From positions 1 to 34,255 of the forward strand of contig CAZJHX010000113.1 of assembly GCA_964545715.1 (NCBI GenBank): DNA of 34,255 nucleotides, written 5' to 3'. Both the position numbers and the translations under genes were made by a program. The notes under the pieces were generated by a model, which was not told where the DNA came from, did no database searches, and was given only the letters and a program-made list of their open reading frames with translations. The stretch comes from CAZJHX01 sp964545715 (lineage in GTDB: Bacteria > Myxococcota_A > UBA9042 > GCA-2863065). This document shows, in pieces, positions 9,501 through 20,412 of this stretch; position 1 is the stretch's first letter, and each line of letters begins with the position of its first letter.

Positions 9501-10567
9501 TGACTGCACCCGGACGTGACGGTGACGTCGTCGATGAACACGCCCGTGCCCGAGTTGACCGTGCCGTCGATCGTGTCCACCCCAAAGACAAAGCGCACGG
9601 TCTGCCCGCCATACGCGGACACGTCGACGCTGACCTGCACCCAGGTCTCAAACTGCTCGCCAAGCTCGGCCTTGGTCCAGATCTCCGGGATGTCGTCCAT
9701 GTCCGACAGCACCTTCACGTAGAAGAGGTCGAACTGCTCGACCGGCTCGATGTCGACCCAAACCCAGAAGGACAGCGTGACGTCCGTGTCCTCGGGAATC
9801 GCGATCGGCGGGCTGGTCAGCTCGCCCTGGGAGGGCGGCACCGCGGCGCCGTCGGTCGGGTTGAGATAGGTGCCGGTCGCCGGATCCGCAAAACGCACCG
9901 AGCCGCCGTCGCTGTGGGAGCGATCCTCGCTGAAGTGCCACTCCACAGGCTGGCCGTTACCGTCAACCTCAAAGCCGTCATCGATCGCGCCGGTAAAGCT
10001 GGCCTGGAACACCGTCTCGCCGCAGCACAGGGGATCGTCGCTGGGCACGGACTCGCACTTGAAGTTCTCACACAGGTTCTGGGTGCAGTCGTCGCCGTCG
10101 TCGCACTCGGACGCGCTCAGGCAGCAGTCCGCCTTCTGCCAGTACGTGCAGAACTGGTCGCACTCGAACGTGATGCACGGCTTGTTGTCCAACACGCAGT
10201 CCGCGTCCGTCTGGCACGGCACGCTGGTGTCCTCGTGCTTGCAGACGCCGTCGCAGGTGTCGTTGGTGACCGGATCGCCGTCGTCGCAGTCCTCGTCGGT
10301 GACGCAGCAGTTGGGCGTCTCGAAGATAGTGCACTCGCCGATGCTCAGCTCGCACTTGCCGATGCGGCAGGCGTCCGTGCCCTCCATCGCGGCACATTGG
10401 TCATTGCTGACGCAGCTGATCGGCGGCGGCTCTTCAGTGTCCTTTTGGGAGTCGGCCTTGGGGACGTCCGGGATAGGTATAGGAACGCCCTCGCCCGGGT
10501 CGTCTCCACAGCTATTGAACGTCAGCAACGCGATCACCGAGATCGCCGTCGTTACCCACTTCTGCAC
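3524..10567 (-). CDS. giant Cys-rich repeat lipoprotein with five jelly-roll-like domains (2347 aa)
   Basis: This is an exported protein with no named function. I start it at the GTG at 10565-10567 because GGGGAGGA sits directly upstream. The product then begins with a short lipoprotein signal, MQKWVTTAISVIALL, followed by TFNSC with the lipid-attachment Cys and then GDD. An ATG at 10600 would add 11 residues that spoil the signal. The rest alternates between about 44 repeats of roughly 31-34 residues (core CxDGDPCTxDxC, ending PxCC or PxCG, six Cys each) and five domains of about 170 residues near residues 182-352, 456-622, 867-1042, 1872-2042 and 2174-2347. The domains share W(N/H)...SL.FG/YGxP, 'LTFxxxxDIE', 'WxxVxVDLTxYxGxxV' and a terminal 'GxGVFxDDVxVxxxC', resembling MAM or cleaved-adhesin jelly rolls. 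The repeat core matches the Dictyostelium CTDC repeat. A disulfide-rich surface fibre or adhesin is the likely role (inference). There is no C-terminal membrane anchor. Confidence 0.9.
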   Translation of the reverse strand: MQKWVTTAISVIALLTFNSCGDDPGEGVPIPIPDVPKADSQKDTEEPPPISCVSNDQCAAMEGTDACRIGKCELSIGECTIFETPNCCVTDEDCDDGDPVTNDTCDGVCKHEDTSVPCQTDADCVLDNKPCITFECDQFCTYWQKADCCLSASECDDGDDCTQNLCENFKCESVPSDDPLCCGETVFQASFTGAIDDGFEVDGNGQPVEWHFSEDRSHSDGGSVRFADPATGTYLNPTDGAAVPPSQGELTSPPIAIPEDTDVTLSFWVWVDIEPVEQFDLFYVKVLSDMDDIPEIWTKAELGEQFETWVQVSVDVSAYGGQTVRFVFGVDTIDGTVNSGTGVFIDDVTVTSGCSQTGCTSNEQCEDGDPCTENACGDEGLCGSAPIEGCCKDLSECAPPGPCQELTDCIDGECIYEQAPGCCNTDEDCEDGDPCTVGACTDAGTCSQALVPDCCSPSVAFEATFQEGDDAGIEIENNQPEGGWNINDVNPYSEPLSLHYGDPVAGGYAFGGVQNSGIARLPAIELPQGESASLTFWAFLDIEDFPNADVFEVRVRVEDSEPETVWTKDGLDADQYGVWIPVEIDLTDYAGKKMRVQLTFDTIDPIQNDAGGVFLDDIKIAYGCGDAPCNPALCDDGDVCTSDFCGDDGECHNEGIPGCGEECDGPEDCNDGDDCTADFCTNGACQFLDIPGCGGECDEAADCDDDDVCTADFCNMGQCQNLAIPGCGADCTGAADCDDDNVCTADFCTDGVCQNLDIPGCGVECTDAGDCADDDDCTIDYCSDDGVCVHEADPDCAVDCEGPADCDDGNDCTADFCSMGTCLNLAIPGCGDECQTTADCNDDNTCTADFCFDGQCQNLPIAGCGADCETGPIFSDSFDLATGNNLSWLLSPASGNVGWHIDSFEQANTPPGALYYGNPEELNYVTQGGGNSGTATSSPIAIAAEAKEVTLTFNLAADIEQVPAYDLFDLAVIGEDGTETVVWTKDELAGGGGFGLEYVPITVDLTGFTGQTIQLSFRFDTLDGILNTSTGIFVDDVLVTQTCEKPQCDPDDPTVCDDGNACTSDACSASGLCSNQPIAGCCTADDQCGDNNACTTSACVNNQCQSQTVPGCCTGDAECADADACTTDLCAGNVCVHLPIPGCGEGCESNADCDDDNPCTENFCAGTECVTVDLPGCCIADSECGDTNPCTTDSCTDNTCVNAPIPGCGDECAGPADCTDGEPCTQALCVGGQCQYPMVEDCCLTSADCADNNPCTQNICSESKCSNPVIADCCTSTAQCNDEDICTVDSCEANKCVHVDNPTCGKPCVGPQDCADGDPCTENLCVDGKCQNPAFEVCECATGADCADDDPCTQNVCINAKCSNPPEPGCCNSAADCADGDACTKDVCTDGVCSNPVEENCCATAADCGDGDPCTQDVCAFGQCQNPPEPGCCATAADCSDADVCTTDMCVANQCQFVAEPGCCSSDTDCNDNKVCTADQCLDNGCVNTPKPTCCSTDADCADSNPCTKEACGNNQCASKPVPGCCNSDNECGDGNPCTKDSCTNHVCVSEPSGDGDGCCVTAADCDDGNACTAHACTDGVCQTSAVPDCCDDDAACEDGNKCTANACTNNSCTSTPIEGCCSSSDDCNDNVACTFDACDAATGVCTNVNLPGCCALDADCVDADVCTTDTCVNNSCQHGSVVNCCKSDADCAVFPPAPCQVVSCIANQCFFDQDPTCCTSNADCADDNICTTDACTNGACTNTVIANCCSADADCDDANSCTNDSCNEGTCSNNVIAGCCSSDAQCDDADPCTKDACEDGACTSTAITNCCKSDAECDDGNACTADACTNGVCGSTPVADCCTADSECPDEDDCTIDACTNNKCTHEVDPSCCTAADLANENFTEAPEGWASAGDSAAHWQIANLQSTSPPTSLWFGNETTGDFSSDGASAGTMTTSSIALAADESALMTFNVWLDIETNPNFDLFEIRVITSANGEGVMVWNKSAVPNNQFQSWVPVKINLTSFAGQSVQVVFDFNSLDTIQNSGEGIFIDDFVVAKVCEDLGDVCVFAGECDDSQVCTTDACVEGECQHNAVPDCCTADLQCNDSYACTADTCVDGTCVFEQKPGCCVFNGECDDANPCTTDTCTDNTCTSQPVGGDGCCTSDAQCNDDDPCTKGSCEANQCKYVADSGPGCCEATELLTAAFDDATLQGFTVIQDGSAAKWSVQSKRFFSPPFSMYFGIPGVWNYETEPAASGVAISPSISVPLTAAAATLTFQTWFDTLQFGGNFGDIYNVKVLSDGILKTVWTMPSGAANESTWLKVEVDLTDYKGKSIQVYWNFQAVNVPFGQPGEGVFVDDVDVSTSCN
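4950..7445 (-). repeat. block of 26 tandem ~93-bp coding repeats (six-Cys CTDC-like)
   Basis: This is the longest uninterrupted repeat block of the giant lipoprotein, encoding about 26 consecutive units between its third and fourth jelly-roll-like domains. Most units are 31 residues and end in a vicinal Cys pair (PxCC). A minority carry CGxxC in that place. The DNA units are diverged rather than identical, so the array is old or under diversifying drift. Examples of the core are CDDGNACTADAC, CADGDACTKDVC and CNDNKVCTADQC. Confidence 0.85.
7966..8700 (-). repeat. block of 7 coding repeats of the CGxxC subtype
   Basis: This block encodes seven CTDC-like units of about 34 residues between the second and third jelly-roll-like domains. 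Nearly all end in 'IPGCG' followed by xxC, instead of the vicinal CC seen elsewhere. Their cores are nearly alike (DDxVCTADFC, DDGNDCTADFC). The units are closer to one another than to the 26-unit block, which suggests local duplication. Confidence 0.8.
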
Positions 10568-10650
10568 AACTTCCTCCCCACACGGTTTCCAGGCCGCCAA
10601 ACCCTGACGGGGTAAGGTACCAGAATGGGGAGGGTGTTCGCGAGAAGCTA

Positions 10651-10671
10651 GTTAGGGCACTGCGCTCTAAC
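10651..10671 (-). other. hairpin between the two giant lipoprotein genes
   Basis: GTTAG and CTAAC flank a loop, with one further G-C pair after a mismatch, a few bases after the stop codon of the upstream lipoprotein. No T-run follows, so it is not a convincing intrinsic terminator. It could stabilise or attenuate the transcript between the two genes. I see no good promoter in the 107-bp gap 10568-10674, so the genes may share a transcript. Confidence 0.3.
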
Positions 10672-10674
10672 CGA

Positions 10675-13600
10675 TCAGAGGCAGGTGCCGTCCCAGCCCA
10701 GGCAGACCTCGGACCATTGGAGAGAGTCCACGTACAGGCCGCTGCCGCAGTTGTCGGCGCCGTCCAGGGTCGTCATCGACAGCTCGACAAAGACGTCCAC
10801 GCTGCCGTTGGAGCCCAGCGACTCCAGGAAGGTCTGGACGATCGACTCCTCCTTGGCGCCGCAGAATACGTCCGAGACCTTGAACGAGTACTTGTTCCAC
10901 TCGCCGTAGCCGCCCTTGGAGTCCTCGTCCGGGCAGCCGGGATAGTCGAAGTTGACGCCGCTCTTGCACGGGTCGAACGTGAGCAGATCGTCACACTCCT
11001 GAGCGTGGCAGACCAGCGTGACCAGCTCCAGATCGCCGACCGCCTCGGTAGGCAGGATCAGCTTGACGGTGAAGCCCTCGAGCGAGCCCGATGGGCCCTC
11101 CGATACGGAGAGGTCCGGATTCATGAAGAAGGACACGGTGTAGTCTTTGCCCTTATCCAGCTTGAAGTTGGGGCTGCGCGCCTTGCCCGCCGGCGAGGGC
11201 TGGCCGGTCTCGGTCTGGCAATCCACAGCGTCGCAGCCGTCCTCGGCAAAGGCATCGCAGACATGCCCGATGGCGGCCGGGGACGTACACACGCAGCTGG
11301 AGTAGTCCAGACCGCCCACCGCGCCAAAGCGCAGGCTGCCGGTGCCGTCGTTTGCCAGGGTGTCGGTGGATGCGTGCCAGCGCACGGTGTCGCCTGCCGG
11401 CTCCACGGTCCAGCCGTTGGTGCTGCCCTCCTCGAAGCTGTAGGTGACCAGCGGCGTGTCAAAGCAGCAATCCTCGTTGGCGATGTCGTCGGTGTTGGTG
11501 CACTTATTCGTCGTGTCGTCGCAGGCGTCGATAGTGCAGGCGTCGTCGTCGTCGCAGTCCGCGTCGGTCAGGCAGATCGTGTCGCCCGGGTTCTCAGGGC
11601 AGGCCTGGGTAATGCGCAGGTTGTCGATCTTGACGCCGCCAAACGCGTTGTCGGCGGGGGTCAGGCTGTCAAACTCAAACGCGATCTGCACGTTCTTCTG
11701 ACCCGCGTACGACTTCAGTGAGAACGCGACCTCGACCCACACGACAACCCCGCCCTCACTGAGCGTGGTCCCCTTGATCGGCGTACCGTTGTCGCTGCGC
11801 CAGATCAGCTGCTGGCTGTCGAAGAGGACGCCATAGGCGGCCAGCCGGTCGACGAACGTGAAGTTGATCCCTGCCAGATAGTCCTCGAACGCCGTGTCGT
11901 CGTACTCGTCGAACTCGGTGCTGAGGAAGAGGTCAAACTTGAGGATGGGCTCGCCGCCGGGCGGAACCTGGAGCTTGGGCGTCGTAATCCGGCCGCAGAC
12001 CGCCGAGCCGGGCGCGTCGTACGTGCCTGTGGCCGCGTTGCCGAAATAGAGGCCGCCGGAGCCGCCCGTGCCGCCATCCGCTGACCAGGACCAGGTCACA
12101 TCTTCGGGGGCGCCGTCACAGACCTGGACCTCCCAGCCCTCGGGCAGGGCGCCGTCGGTGTTGAAGTCCTCGGTCCAGTATTCGGCGTTCTGCTCGCAGC
12201 ACGTGACGTCGTCTTCGTCGATGGCGTACTCGCAGTGCGCGCCCTGGCCGTCCTCGTTTTGGACGCAGGAGGCGGCCTGGCACTCGCCGCCGGCGGTGCA
12301 GTCGTCGGCGGTGACACAGCAAATCGGATCGCTCTGGTACTGACAGCTTCCGGCCACGCAGGTCGCGGTCTGGCAGTCCTCGACTGGACAGTCGGCTTCG
12401 ACGGTCTCGGACTCGCACGGCGGGGCGTTCTCACCGCAGAACTCCTGGACCGTGAAGTTGTTGATCGAGATGCCGCCAAAGTCGTTGTAGTACTCGTCCA
12501 CGCTGTCAAAGCGGAACTCGAAAGCGACCTTTTTGCCGCTTTGAGACGAGACGTTGACCGTCTTGTTTTCGTACGCGCAGTTGGTCGTGTTCTTGATGCT
12601 GAAGCTGTCCCACACGACCTCTTCGCTGCCGTCCTCACCGACCGCCCACAGCTGCAGCCGGTCGCCGCACAGGCCGAAGTTGGTGCACAGGGTCTCCTCG
12701 AACGGCACGTTGTCCCACTCGGTGGACATCAGCAGGTCAAAGGTCAGCAGAATGGTGGTGTTGGCCTTGAGATCGTACTGCGGTGACGTCGCCTTGCCGT
12801 CGGTCTCGGCGTCGACCGCGCACTCGTAGGTCGGGCAGATGCCGGGGGCAGCCTGGCCGTCGCATGCGGGCTCCTCGCCGATGTCACAGACCGAGTCCGG
12901 CTGGCCAAAGTACAGCACCGGGCCGGCGGTCGGATCGTCGTAGATCTGCCAGCTGCTGCCGCAGGTCGGGTCGTTCTCGAAGGTCCAGTCCTCGGGCACG
13001 ATCGCGCCCTCGAACGGCTCTTCGATGAGCTGCAGGTCGAACGGGTTGCAGGTCAGGCAGCCGCAGATGCCCTGGGTGTTGCAGATGGCGTCGCCGGTCT
13101 CGCAGGAGCAGTCGTCCACGGTTGCGCAGGGCACGCACGTCTCGGGGTCCACGCCGTCGACGGGCTCCACGACGCAGAAGCCGGACGCGGGCTCACTGGA
13201 CAGCGCGGTTTTTGGCTGGAAGACAACACAGCCGGACTGCCAGCAGGTGCTGGGGGCGCTGCAGCCGGCGTCGGTCGTGCAGCCGGTCTCGGCGCAGGTG
13301 GAGCGAACCTCCACGTCGTCCAGGAAGATGCCGGTGAACGCCTCGCCGAACTGGCCTTGATAGTTGAACTTCTCGTCGACCGTGTCGAAGCGGAACTCGA
13401 AGTCGACCGTCTGGCCGGCCCATGCGCTGAGGTCGATGGCGATCTGCTGCCACTCGCCGCCGGTGTTGTTGCCGATGGCTTTGGCCGAGTCGAACACGGT
13501 GGTCTCGCCCGCGTCGGTCAGCAGCACGACGGTCAGCTTGTCGCCGTCCAGTCCGCCGGCTGGGGGCTCGGTGGCCATGTTGAGCATAAAGGTCAGCGCC

Positions 13601-14919
13601 CAGGGCACGTCCGGGATGTCCATGGCGGCCTCGGGACCGGCCAGGGCCAGCGTAACGGCGGTGGACTTGCACACCTTCTGGGTCGGGCAGAAGTTGCCCG
13701 CCGGACAGTCGTCGTCGGTCTCGCAGGTGGCGGCCTCGATCGGCTCGCACGTGGCGGGATCGACGCCCTCGTTGGTGTAGATCGGGCAGAACTTGTCGAC
13801 CACGGTGTCGGGGTCGTCATCGTCGTAGTGATAGCCCAGGTGCAGGCAGCGGCCGTCCTCGCCCTGGCAGTGCTGGGAGTTCTCGAGCTCGTGCCAGCTG
13901 ATGAAGTCGTCGGGGTTCTGATCCAGCACCGACCAGCCGGCCGGCAGGTTGGGCCACTCGGCGGCAAACGGGACAGCCGGAAGCGCCGCCTTGTCGACGG
14001 TGTCGCCGCAGCAGTCTTCCAGCGGCGTCTGGACACAGTACTTGACCGTGGTGGCGGCGAGGTGCGCGGGTTTGGCCAGCTCGGGCTGGCACTCTGCGAA
14101 GAAGCAGGCGTTGGTCTGGCACGCGGCGCTGGCCTCGCAGCAGCCGGGTAGCGCGCTGAGGATGCACTTGCCGCTGCCGGCGTCGCAGGTGGGCTGCATG
14201 CAGCTGGGGTATTTGGGCGGCAGGATGTCTTTGTTGACACCCTCGATGTCGCCGGCGGCGACGGCGTCTTCAAACGCGGTGATGCAGCCGGCTTCGTTGG
14301 CCACGTTGCACTCGGCGTCGATGTTGCACCACTCACAGCCCTGGGCGGGGGTCACCCAGTCGCAGTCCTCACAGGTCTCGCAGTTGGCGATGAGCGTGTA
14401 GACGCAGTCGCCGCCGTCGGTGTCGCAGGAGTCCTCGGTGCAGGCGTTGTCATCGTCGCAGATCTTGTCGGTGTTGACGCACTCGCCGTTGTCGCCCGCG
14501 TCCGGATCACAGGAGTCGACAGTGCACGGCTTGTTGTCGTCGCAGTCGACCGCCTCGTACTGGCACTCAGTCTTGGTGGTGTCGGTGCCGACCTCGACGC
14601 ACTCAGCCGTCTGGCAGGGCTTGTCGTCGCACGGATCGTCGTCGCTGCACTCGGGGGGATCACCGGTGTCCGTCGTATCGGGTCCCGTGTCCGTCGTATC
14701 GGTGTCAGTCGTGTCCGGCCCCGTGTCGGTGTCGGTCGTGTCCGTGTCCGTGGTGTCGTCGGTGCCCGTGCCGGTGTCCGTCGTGTCACCGGTACTGGTA
14801 CCGGTATCCGTCGTCGGATCCGGCGGCGGCTCGTCATCGCCACACCCAACAAACAGAAGCCCCAATATGGCCAACGAGACAATGCTCGTACGCAGCTCGT
14901 GGTTGAACAACCGCCGCAT
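10675..14919 (-). CDS. large Cys-rich lipoprotein with TDT linker and four jelly-roll-like domains (1414 aa)
   Basis: This exported protein is a structural sibling of the larger downstream one. The ATG (14917-14919) has GAGAGGG upstream. The signal contains SIVSLAILGLLFVGC, a good lipobox, followed by GDDEPPP. Next comes a low-complexity Thr-Asp-Thr/Gly linker to about residue 86, probably a flexible stalk. Cys-rich CTDC-like units follow (CDDNKPCTVDSC, CDDDNACTEDSC), interspersed with four jelly-roll-like domains near residues 305-540, 630-828, 908-1105 and 1153-1414. The domains use the same signatures as in the sibling (WxxIAIDLSAWAGQTVDFEFRFDTVD, here cited only as a pattern, and GIFLDDVEV). 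They have more insertions and extra Cys than the sibling's, and there are far fewer short repeats. It lies about 75 bp after spoVR and 107 bp before the sibling gene. Likely a cell-surface structural or adhesive protein; the function is inferred only from architecture. Confidence 0.9.
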   Translation of the reverse strand: MRRLFNHELRTSIVSLAILGLLFVGCGDDEPPPDPTTDTGTSTGDTTDTGTGTDDTTDTDTTDTDTGPDTTDTDTTDTGPDTTDTGDPPECSDDDPCDDKPCQTAECVEVGTDTTKTECQYEAVDCDDNKPCTVDSCDPDAGDNGECVNTDKICDDDNACTEDSCDTDGGDCVYTLIANCETCEDCDWVTPAQGCEWCNIDAECNVANEAGCITAFEDAVAAGDIEGVNKDILPPKYPSCMQPTCDAGSGKCILSALPGCCEASAACQTNACFFAECQPELAKPAHLAATTVKYCVQTPLEDCCGDTVDKAALPAVPFAAEWPNLPAGWSVLDQNPDDFISWHELENSQHCQGEDGRCLHLGYHYDDDDPDTVVDKFCPIYTNEGVDPATCEPIEAATCETDDDCPAGNFCPTQKVCKSTAVTLALAGPEAAMDIPDVPWALTFMLNMATEPPAGGLDGDKLTVVLLTDAGETTVFDSAKAIGNNTGGEWQQIAIDLSAWAGQTVDFEFRFDTVDEKFNYQGQFGEAFTGIFLDDVEVRSTCAETGCTTDAGCSAPSTCWQSGCVVFQPKTALSSEPASGFCVVEPVDGVDPETCVPCATVDDCSCETGDAICNTQGICGCLTCNPFDLQLIEEPFEGAIVPEDWTFENDPTCGSSWQIYDDPTAGPVLYFGQPDSVCDIGEEPACDGQAAPGICPTYECAVDAETDGKATSPQYDLKANTTILLTFDLLMSTEWDNVPFEETLCTNFGLCGDRLQLWAVGEDGSEEVVWDSFSIKNTTNCAYENKTVNVSSQSGKKVAFEFRFDSVDEYYNDFGGISINNFTVQEFCGENAPPCESETVEADCPVEDCQTATCVAGSCQYQSDPICCVTADDCTAGGECQAASCVQNEDGQGAHCEYAIDEDDVTCCEQNAEYWTEDFNTDGALPEGWEVQVCDGAPEDVTWSWSADGGTGGSGGLYFGNAATGTYDAPGSAVCGRITTPKLQVPPGGEPILKFDLFLSTEFDEYDDTAFEDYLAGINFTFVDRLAAYGVLFDSQQLIWRSDNGTPIKGTTLSEGGVVVWVEVAFSLKSYAGQKNVQIAFEFDSLTPADNAFGGVKIDNLRITQACPENPGDTICLTDADCDDDDACTIDACDDTTNKCTNTDDIANEDCCFDTPLVTYSFEEGSTNGWTVEPAGDTVRWHASTDTLANDGTGSLRFGAVGGLDYSSCVCTSPAAIGHVCDAFAEDGCDAVDCQTETGQPSPAGKARSPNFKLDKGKDYTVSFFMNPDLSVSEGPSGSLEGFTVKLILPTEAVGDLELVTLVCHAQECDDLLTFDPCKSGVNFDYPGCPDEDSKGGYGEWNKYSFKVSDVFCGAKEESIVQTFLESLGSNGSVDVFVELSMTTLDGADNCGSGLYVDSLQWSEVCLGWDGTCL

Positions 14920-14970
14920 GCCTTGCCCTCTCTTTATTACTCTTTCGAGTTCCCCTCGCGTCCGGTCCGA

Positions 14971-14993
14971 AAAGCTACCAGACAGTGGCCACT

Positions 14994-14994
<1 letters not shown>
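14971..14994 (-). terminator. weak hairpin at the end of spoVR
   Basis: On the minus strand a hairpin starts on the spoVR stop codon. AAAG and CTTT close the stem, CCA/TGG pairs inside, and the loop is CTGTC. About 9 of 10 positions pair if wobbles are counted. Only a short T-run (CTTTT) follows, so termination would be partial. It may separate the prkA operon from the giant lipoprotein genes downstream. Confidence 0.35.
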
Positions 14995-16478
<1,484 letters not shown>

Positions 16479-16484
16479 GGGTTG

Positions 16485-17597
16485 CTAGCGCCCCTTCCCC
16501 AGGAAGTCTTTGATCGAGTGGATGATTGCGTCCTTGTTTTTGATCTCGCTGACGAGGAGGTCGTCGCTGTCGCCGAAGTGCTCGCGGAGATCCTTGATGA
16601 ACTGACCGCTGCCGTAGGGCGACTCGACCTGGCCGTAACAGAAGACGTTGCCTTTGGGGATCAGGCGCTCTTTGAGGATCTGCACGCAGAGGAGCGTGTC
16701 GTCGACGGACCAGTTGTCGCCGTCGGAGAAGTGGAACGGGTAGATGTTCCACTCGTCGACCGGATACTCGTTGTCGATCATGTCGGCGCAGAGCTTGTAT
16801 GCGCTGGAGATCATGGTGCCGCCGGACTCGCGCGTGTGGAAGAAGGTGTCGCGGTCCACTTCGCGGGCCACGGCGTCGTGAATGATGTAGCGGGACTCGA
16901 TGCCCTTGTATTGGCTGCGCAGCCAGGTGTCGATCCAGAAGGACTCGATGCGGACGATCTCTTTTTGCTCGTCGCCCATGGAGCCGGAGACGTCCATCAT
17001 ATAGATGATGACGGCGCTGGACTGGGGGAGCGACTCGGTGCGCCAGGAGCGGTAGCGCTTGTCCTCGCGGCGCGGGACAACGATGGGGTTTTTGGCGTTG
17101 TAGCTGTTGCTGGCGATCTGGCGCAGAAGCGCCGCTTTGTAGGTGCGCCGGAAGTGGCGCAGCGTCTCGGGACCGACGCTGCGGATGCCGATATAGCGGT
17201 CTTTGATGGATTGGATCTTGTCCAGGCCGCGGGGCTCGATGTTGGGCAGCTCGAGCTCTTCGCCCAGGATCTCGGCCAGCTCGCCGAGATCGACGTCGAC
17301 CTCGAGTGAGTGCTCGCCGGCGTCCTGGCCTGCTTCGCCGCCCTGGCCGGGCTGGGGATCGCCTTTGCCGACCTGATCGCCGACCTCGCCGTCGCCCTGG
17401 CCGACGCCGCCCTTTTGCTGGCTGCCGAAGCGGAAGCGCGGGATGTCGATCTGAGGGATCGGGATGGACACCTTGTCCTTGCCCTTGCGCCCGATCATCT
17501 CACCCTGAGAGATGTACTTCTTCAGGTTCTCTTTGATCTTGCCGCGGACGATCTTGCGGAAGCGCGAGTGGTCCTTCTGGATGTTGAGGATCGACAC
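16485..17597 (-). CDS. yeaH: DUF444 family VWA-like protein (YeaH/YhbH)
   Basis: This is the middle gene of the prkA-yeaH-spoVR set. The 370-aa protein starts with 'SRFRKIVRGKIKENLKKYI', has a Gly/Gln-rich low-complexity segment (about residues 58-95), and then a von Willebrand A-like domain with the metal-site motif DVSGSMG at residues 202-208. The family works with the PrkA kinase; YeaH/YhbH mutants have stress or sporulation phenotypes, but the mechanism is unclear. It starts with GTG at 17595-17597, 6 bp after the prkA stop. GGGAG across the prkA stop codon serves as the ribosome site, about 12 nt upstream. No signal peptide is seen. The linker is richer in Gly than in the E. coli relative, a minor difference. 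Confidence 0.93.
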   Translation of the reverse strand: MSILNIQKDHSRFRKIVRGKIKENLKKYISQGEMIGRKGKDKVSIPIPQIDIPRFRFGSQQKGGVGQGDGEVGDQVGKGDPQPGQGGEAGQDAGEHSLEVDVDLGELAEILGEELELPNIEPRGLDKIQSIKDRYIGIRSVGPETLRHFRRTYKAALLRQIASNSYNAKNPIVVPRREDKRYRSWRTESLPQSSAVIIYMMDVSGSMGDEQKEIVRIESFWIDTWLRSQYKGIESRYIIHDAVAREVDRDTFFHTRESGGTMISSAYKLCADMIDNEYPVDEWNIYPFHFSDGDNWSVDDTLLCVQILKERLIPKGNVFCYGQVESPYGSGQFIKDLREHFGDSDDLLVSEIKNKDAIIHSIKDFLGKGR

Positions 17598-17603
17598 TGG
17601 CGC

Positions 17604-19655
<2,052 letters not shown>

Positions 19656-19700
19656 CCCATCCTCATGCGCAGTGTGTGCCGGTTTTTGCGAACCTCAGGG

Positions 19701-19729
19701 ATCCTAGCCCTGCGAAAGCCCCGCAGCAA
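19701..19729 (-). promoter_or_regulatory. possible promoter of prkA operon
   Basis: On the minus strand TTGCTG (19724-19729) and TAGGAT (19701-19706) are separated by 17 bp, about 45 bp before the prkA ATG. The -35 box matches at three positions and the -10 at four, so this is a weak candidate. No sigma54-type GG-N10-GC element was noticed in the same gap. Confidence 0.35.
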
Positions 19730-19776
19730 CCTAACCGCCGTCGAAACTGCGCCCCCGTGTGCTAACGTTCTGCGCC

Positions 19777-20412
19777 GTGAAGAGCCGAAGACCCCACCTG
19801 GAGTACCACTTCGACATCGTGTGCCCCTTTGCGTACCTCGGCAGCACGCAGGTCGAAGCCCTCTGCGAACGCACCGGCGCGACCCTGTCCTGGCACCCGT
19901 TTCTGTTGGGCGGCGTATTGAAGACGATAGGCACCGACCCGACCTTCACGCTAAAGCTCAGCCCGGCCAAAACGCGGCACAACCTGCTGGACGCCATCCG
20001 CTGGGCCGACCACCTCGGCGTCCCGTTCAAGTGGCACAACCGCCACCCGATGCTCACGGTCACAACAATGAGAGCTCTGACGCTCTTCGCTGACGACAAC
20101 AACGCCATCGAAGACCCCACCCCAATCCACGCGCTCTTTCGCGCATACCACGTGGACGGCCGCGACATCGTCGAAGAGGATGTTCTCGGTGACGTCCTCA
20201 CCGAGCTGGGCATGGATGGCCCGGCCCTCGTAGCGCAAACGAAGGCGCCCCCAGTCAAACAACGCCTGCGCGAGATCTCGACACGCGCGGCGGATAGAGG
20301 CATCTTCGGCGCCCCAGCGATGTTCGTAAACGGCGAACTCTTCTGGGGCCAGGACCGCCTCCACTTCGTGGAAAACGCCCTCAAGCAGGCAAGCCAGGAG
20401 AAACCCAGTTGA
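19777..20412 (+). CDS. thioredoxin-fold DsbA/GST-kappa (HCCA isomerase-type) protein, copy 1
   Basis: This cytoplasmic protein of about 211 aa belongs to the DsbA-like family that includes 2-hydroxychromene-2-carboxylate isomerase and GST kappa. The N-terminal strand-loop 'YHFDIVCPFAYLGS' is the active-site region. 'HPFLLGGVLK' and the C-terminal 'GIFGAPAMFVNGELFWGQDR' are typical of the family; the last holds the cis-Pro and substrate-binding segment. Family isomerases have Ser at the position that is Cys here (VCPFA), so it may act as a single-thiol enzyme. I chose the GTG at 19777, seven residues before the fold begins; a GTG at 19759 is also possible. A -10-like TAACGT ends eight bases before 19777, so the mRNA could be nearly leaderless. 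It is followed directly by a paralogue, with which it must be co-transcribed. Confidence 0.85.
   Translation: MKSRRPHLEYHFDIVCPFAYLGSTQVEALCERTGATLSWHPFLLGGVLKTIGTDPTFTLKLSPAKTRHNLLDAIRWADHLGVPFKWHNRHPMLTVTTMRALTLFADDNNAIEDPTPIHALFRAYHVDGRDIVEEDVLGDVLTELGMDGPALVAQTKAPPVKQRLREISTRAADRGIFGAPAMFVNGELFWGQDRLHFVENALKQASQEKPS

Noticed and set aside
10568..10600. ATG start of the giant lipoprotein at 10600
   Set aside because: The extra residues (MAAWKPCGEEV) spoil a typical lipoprotein signal, and the sequence GGGGAGGA inside them is better explained as the ribosome site for the GTG at 10567.
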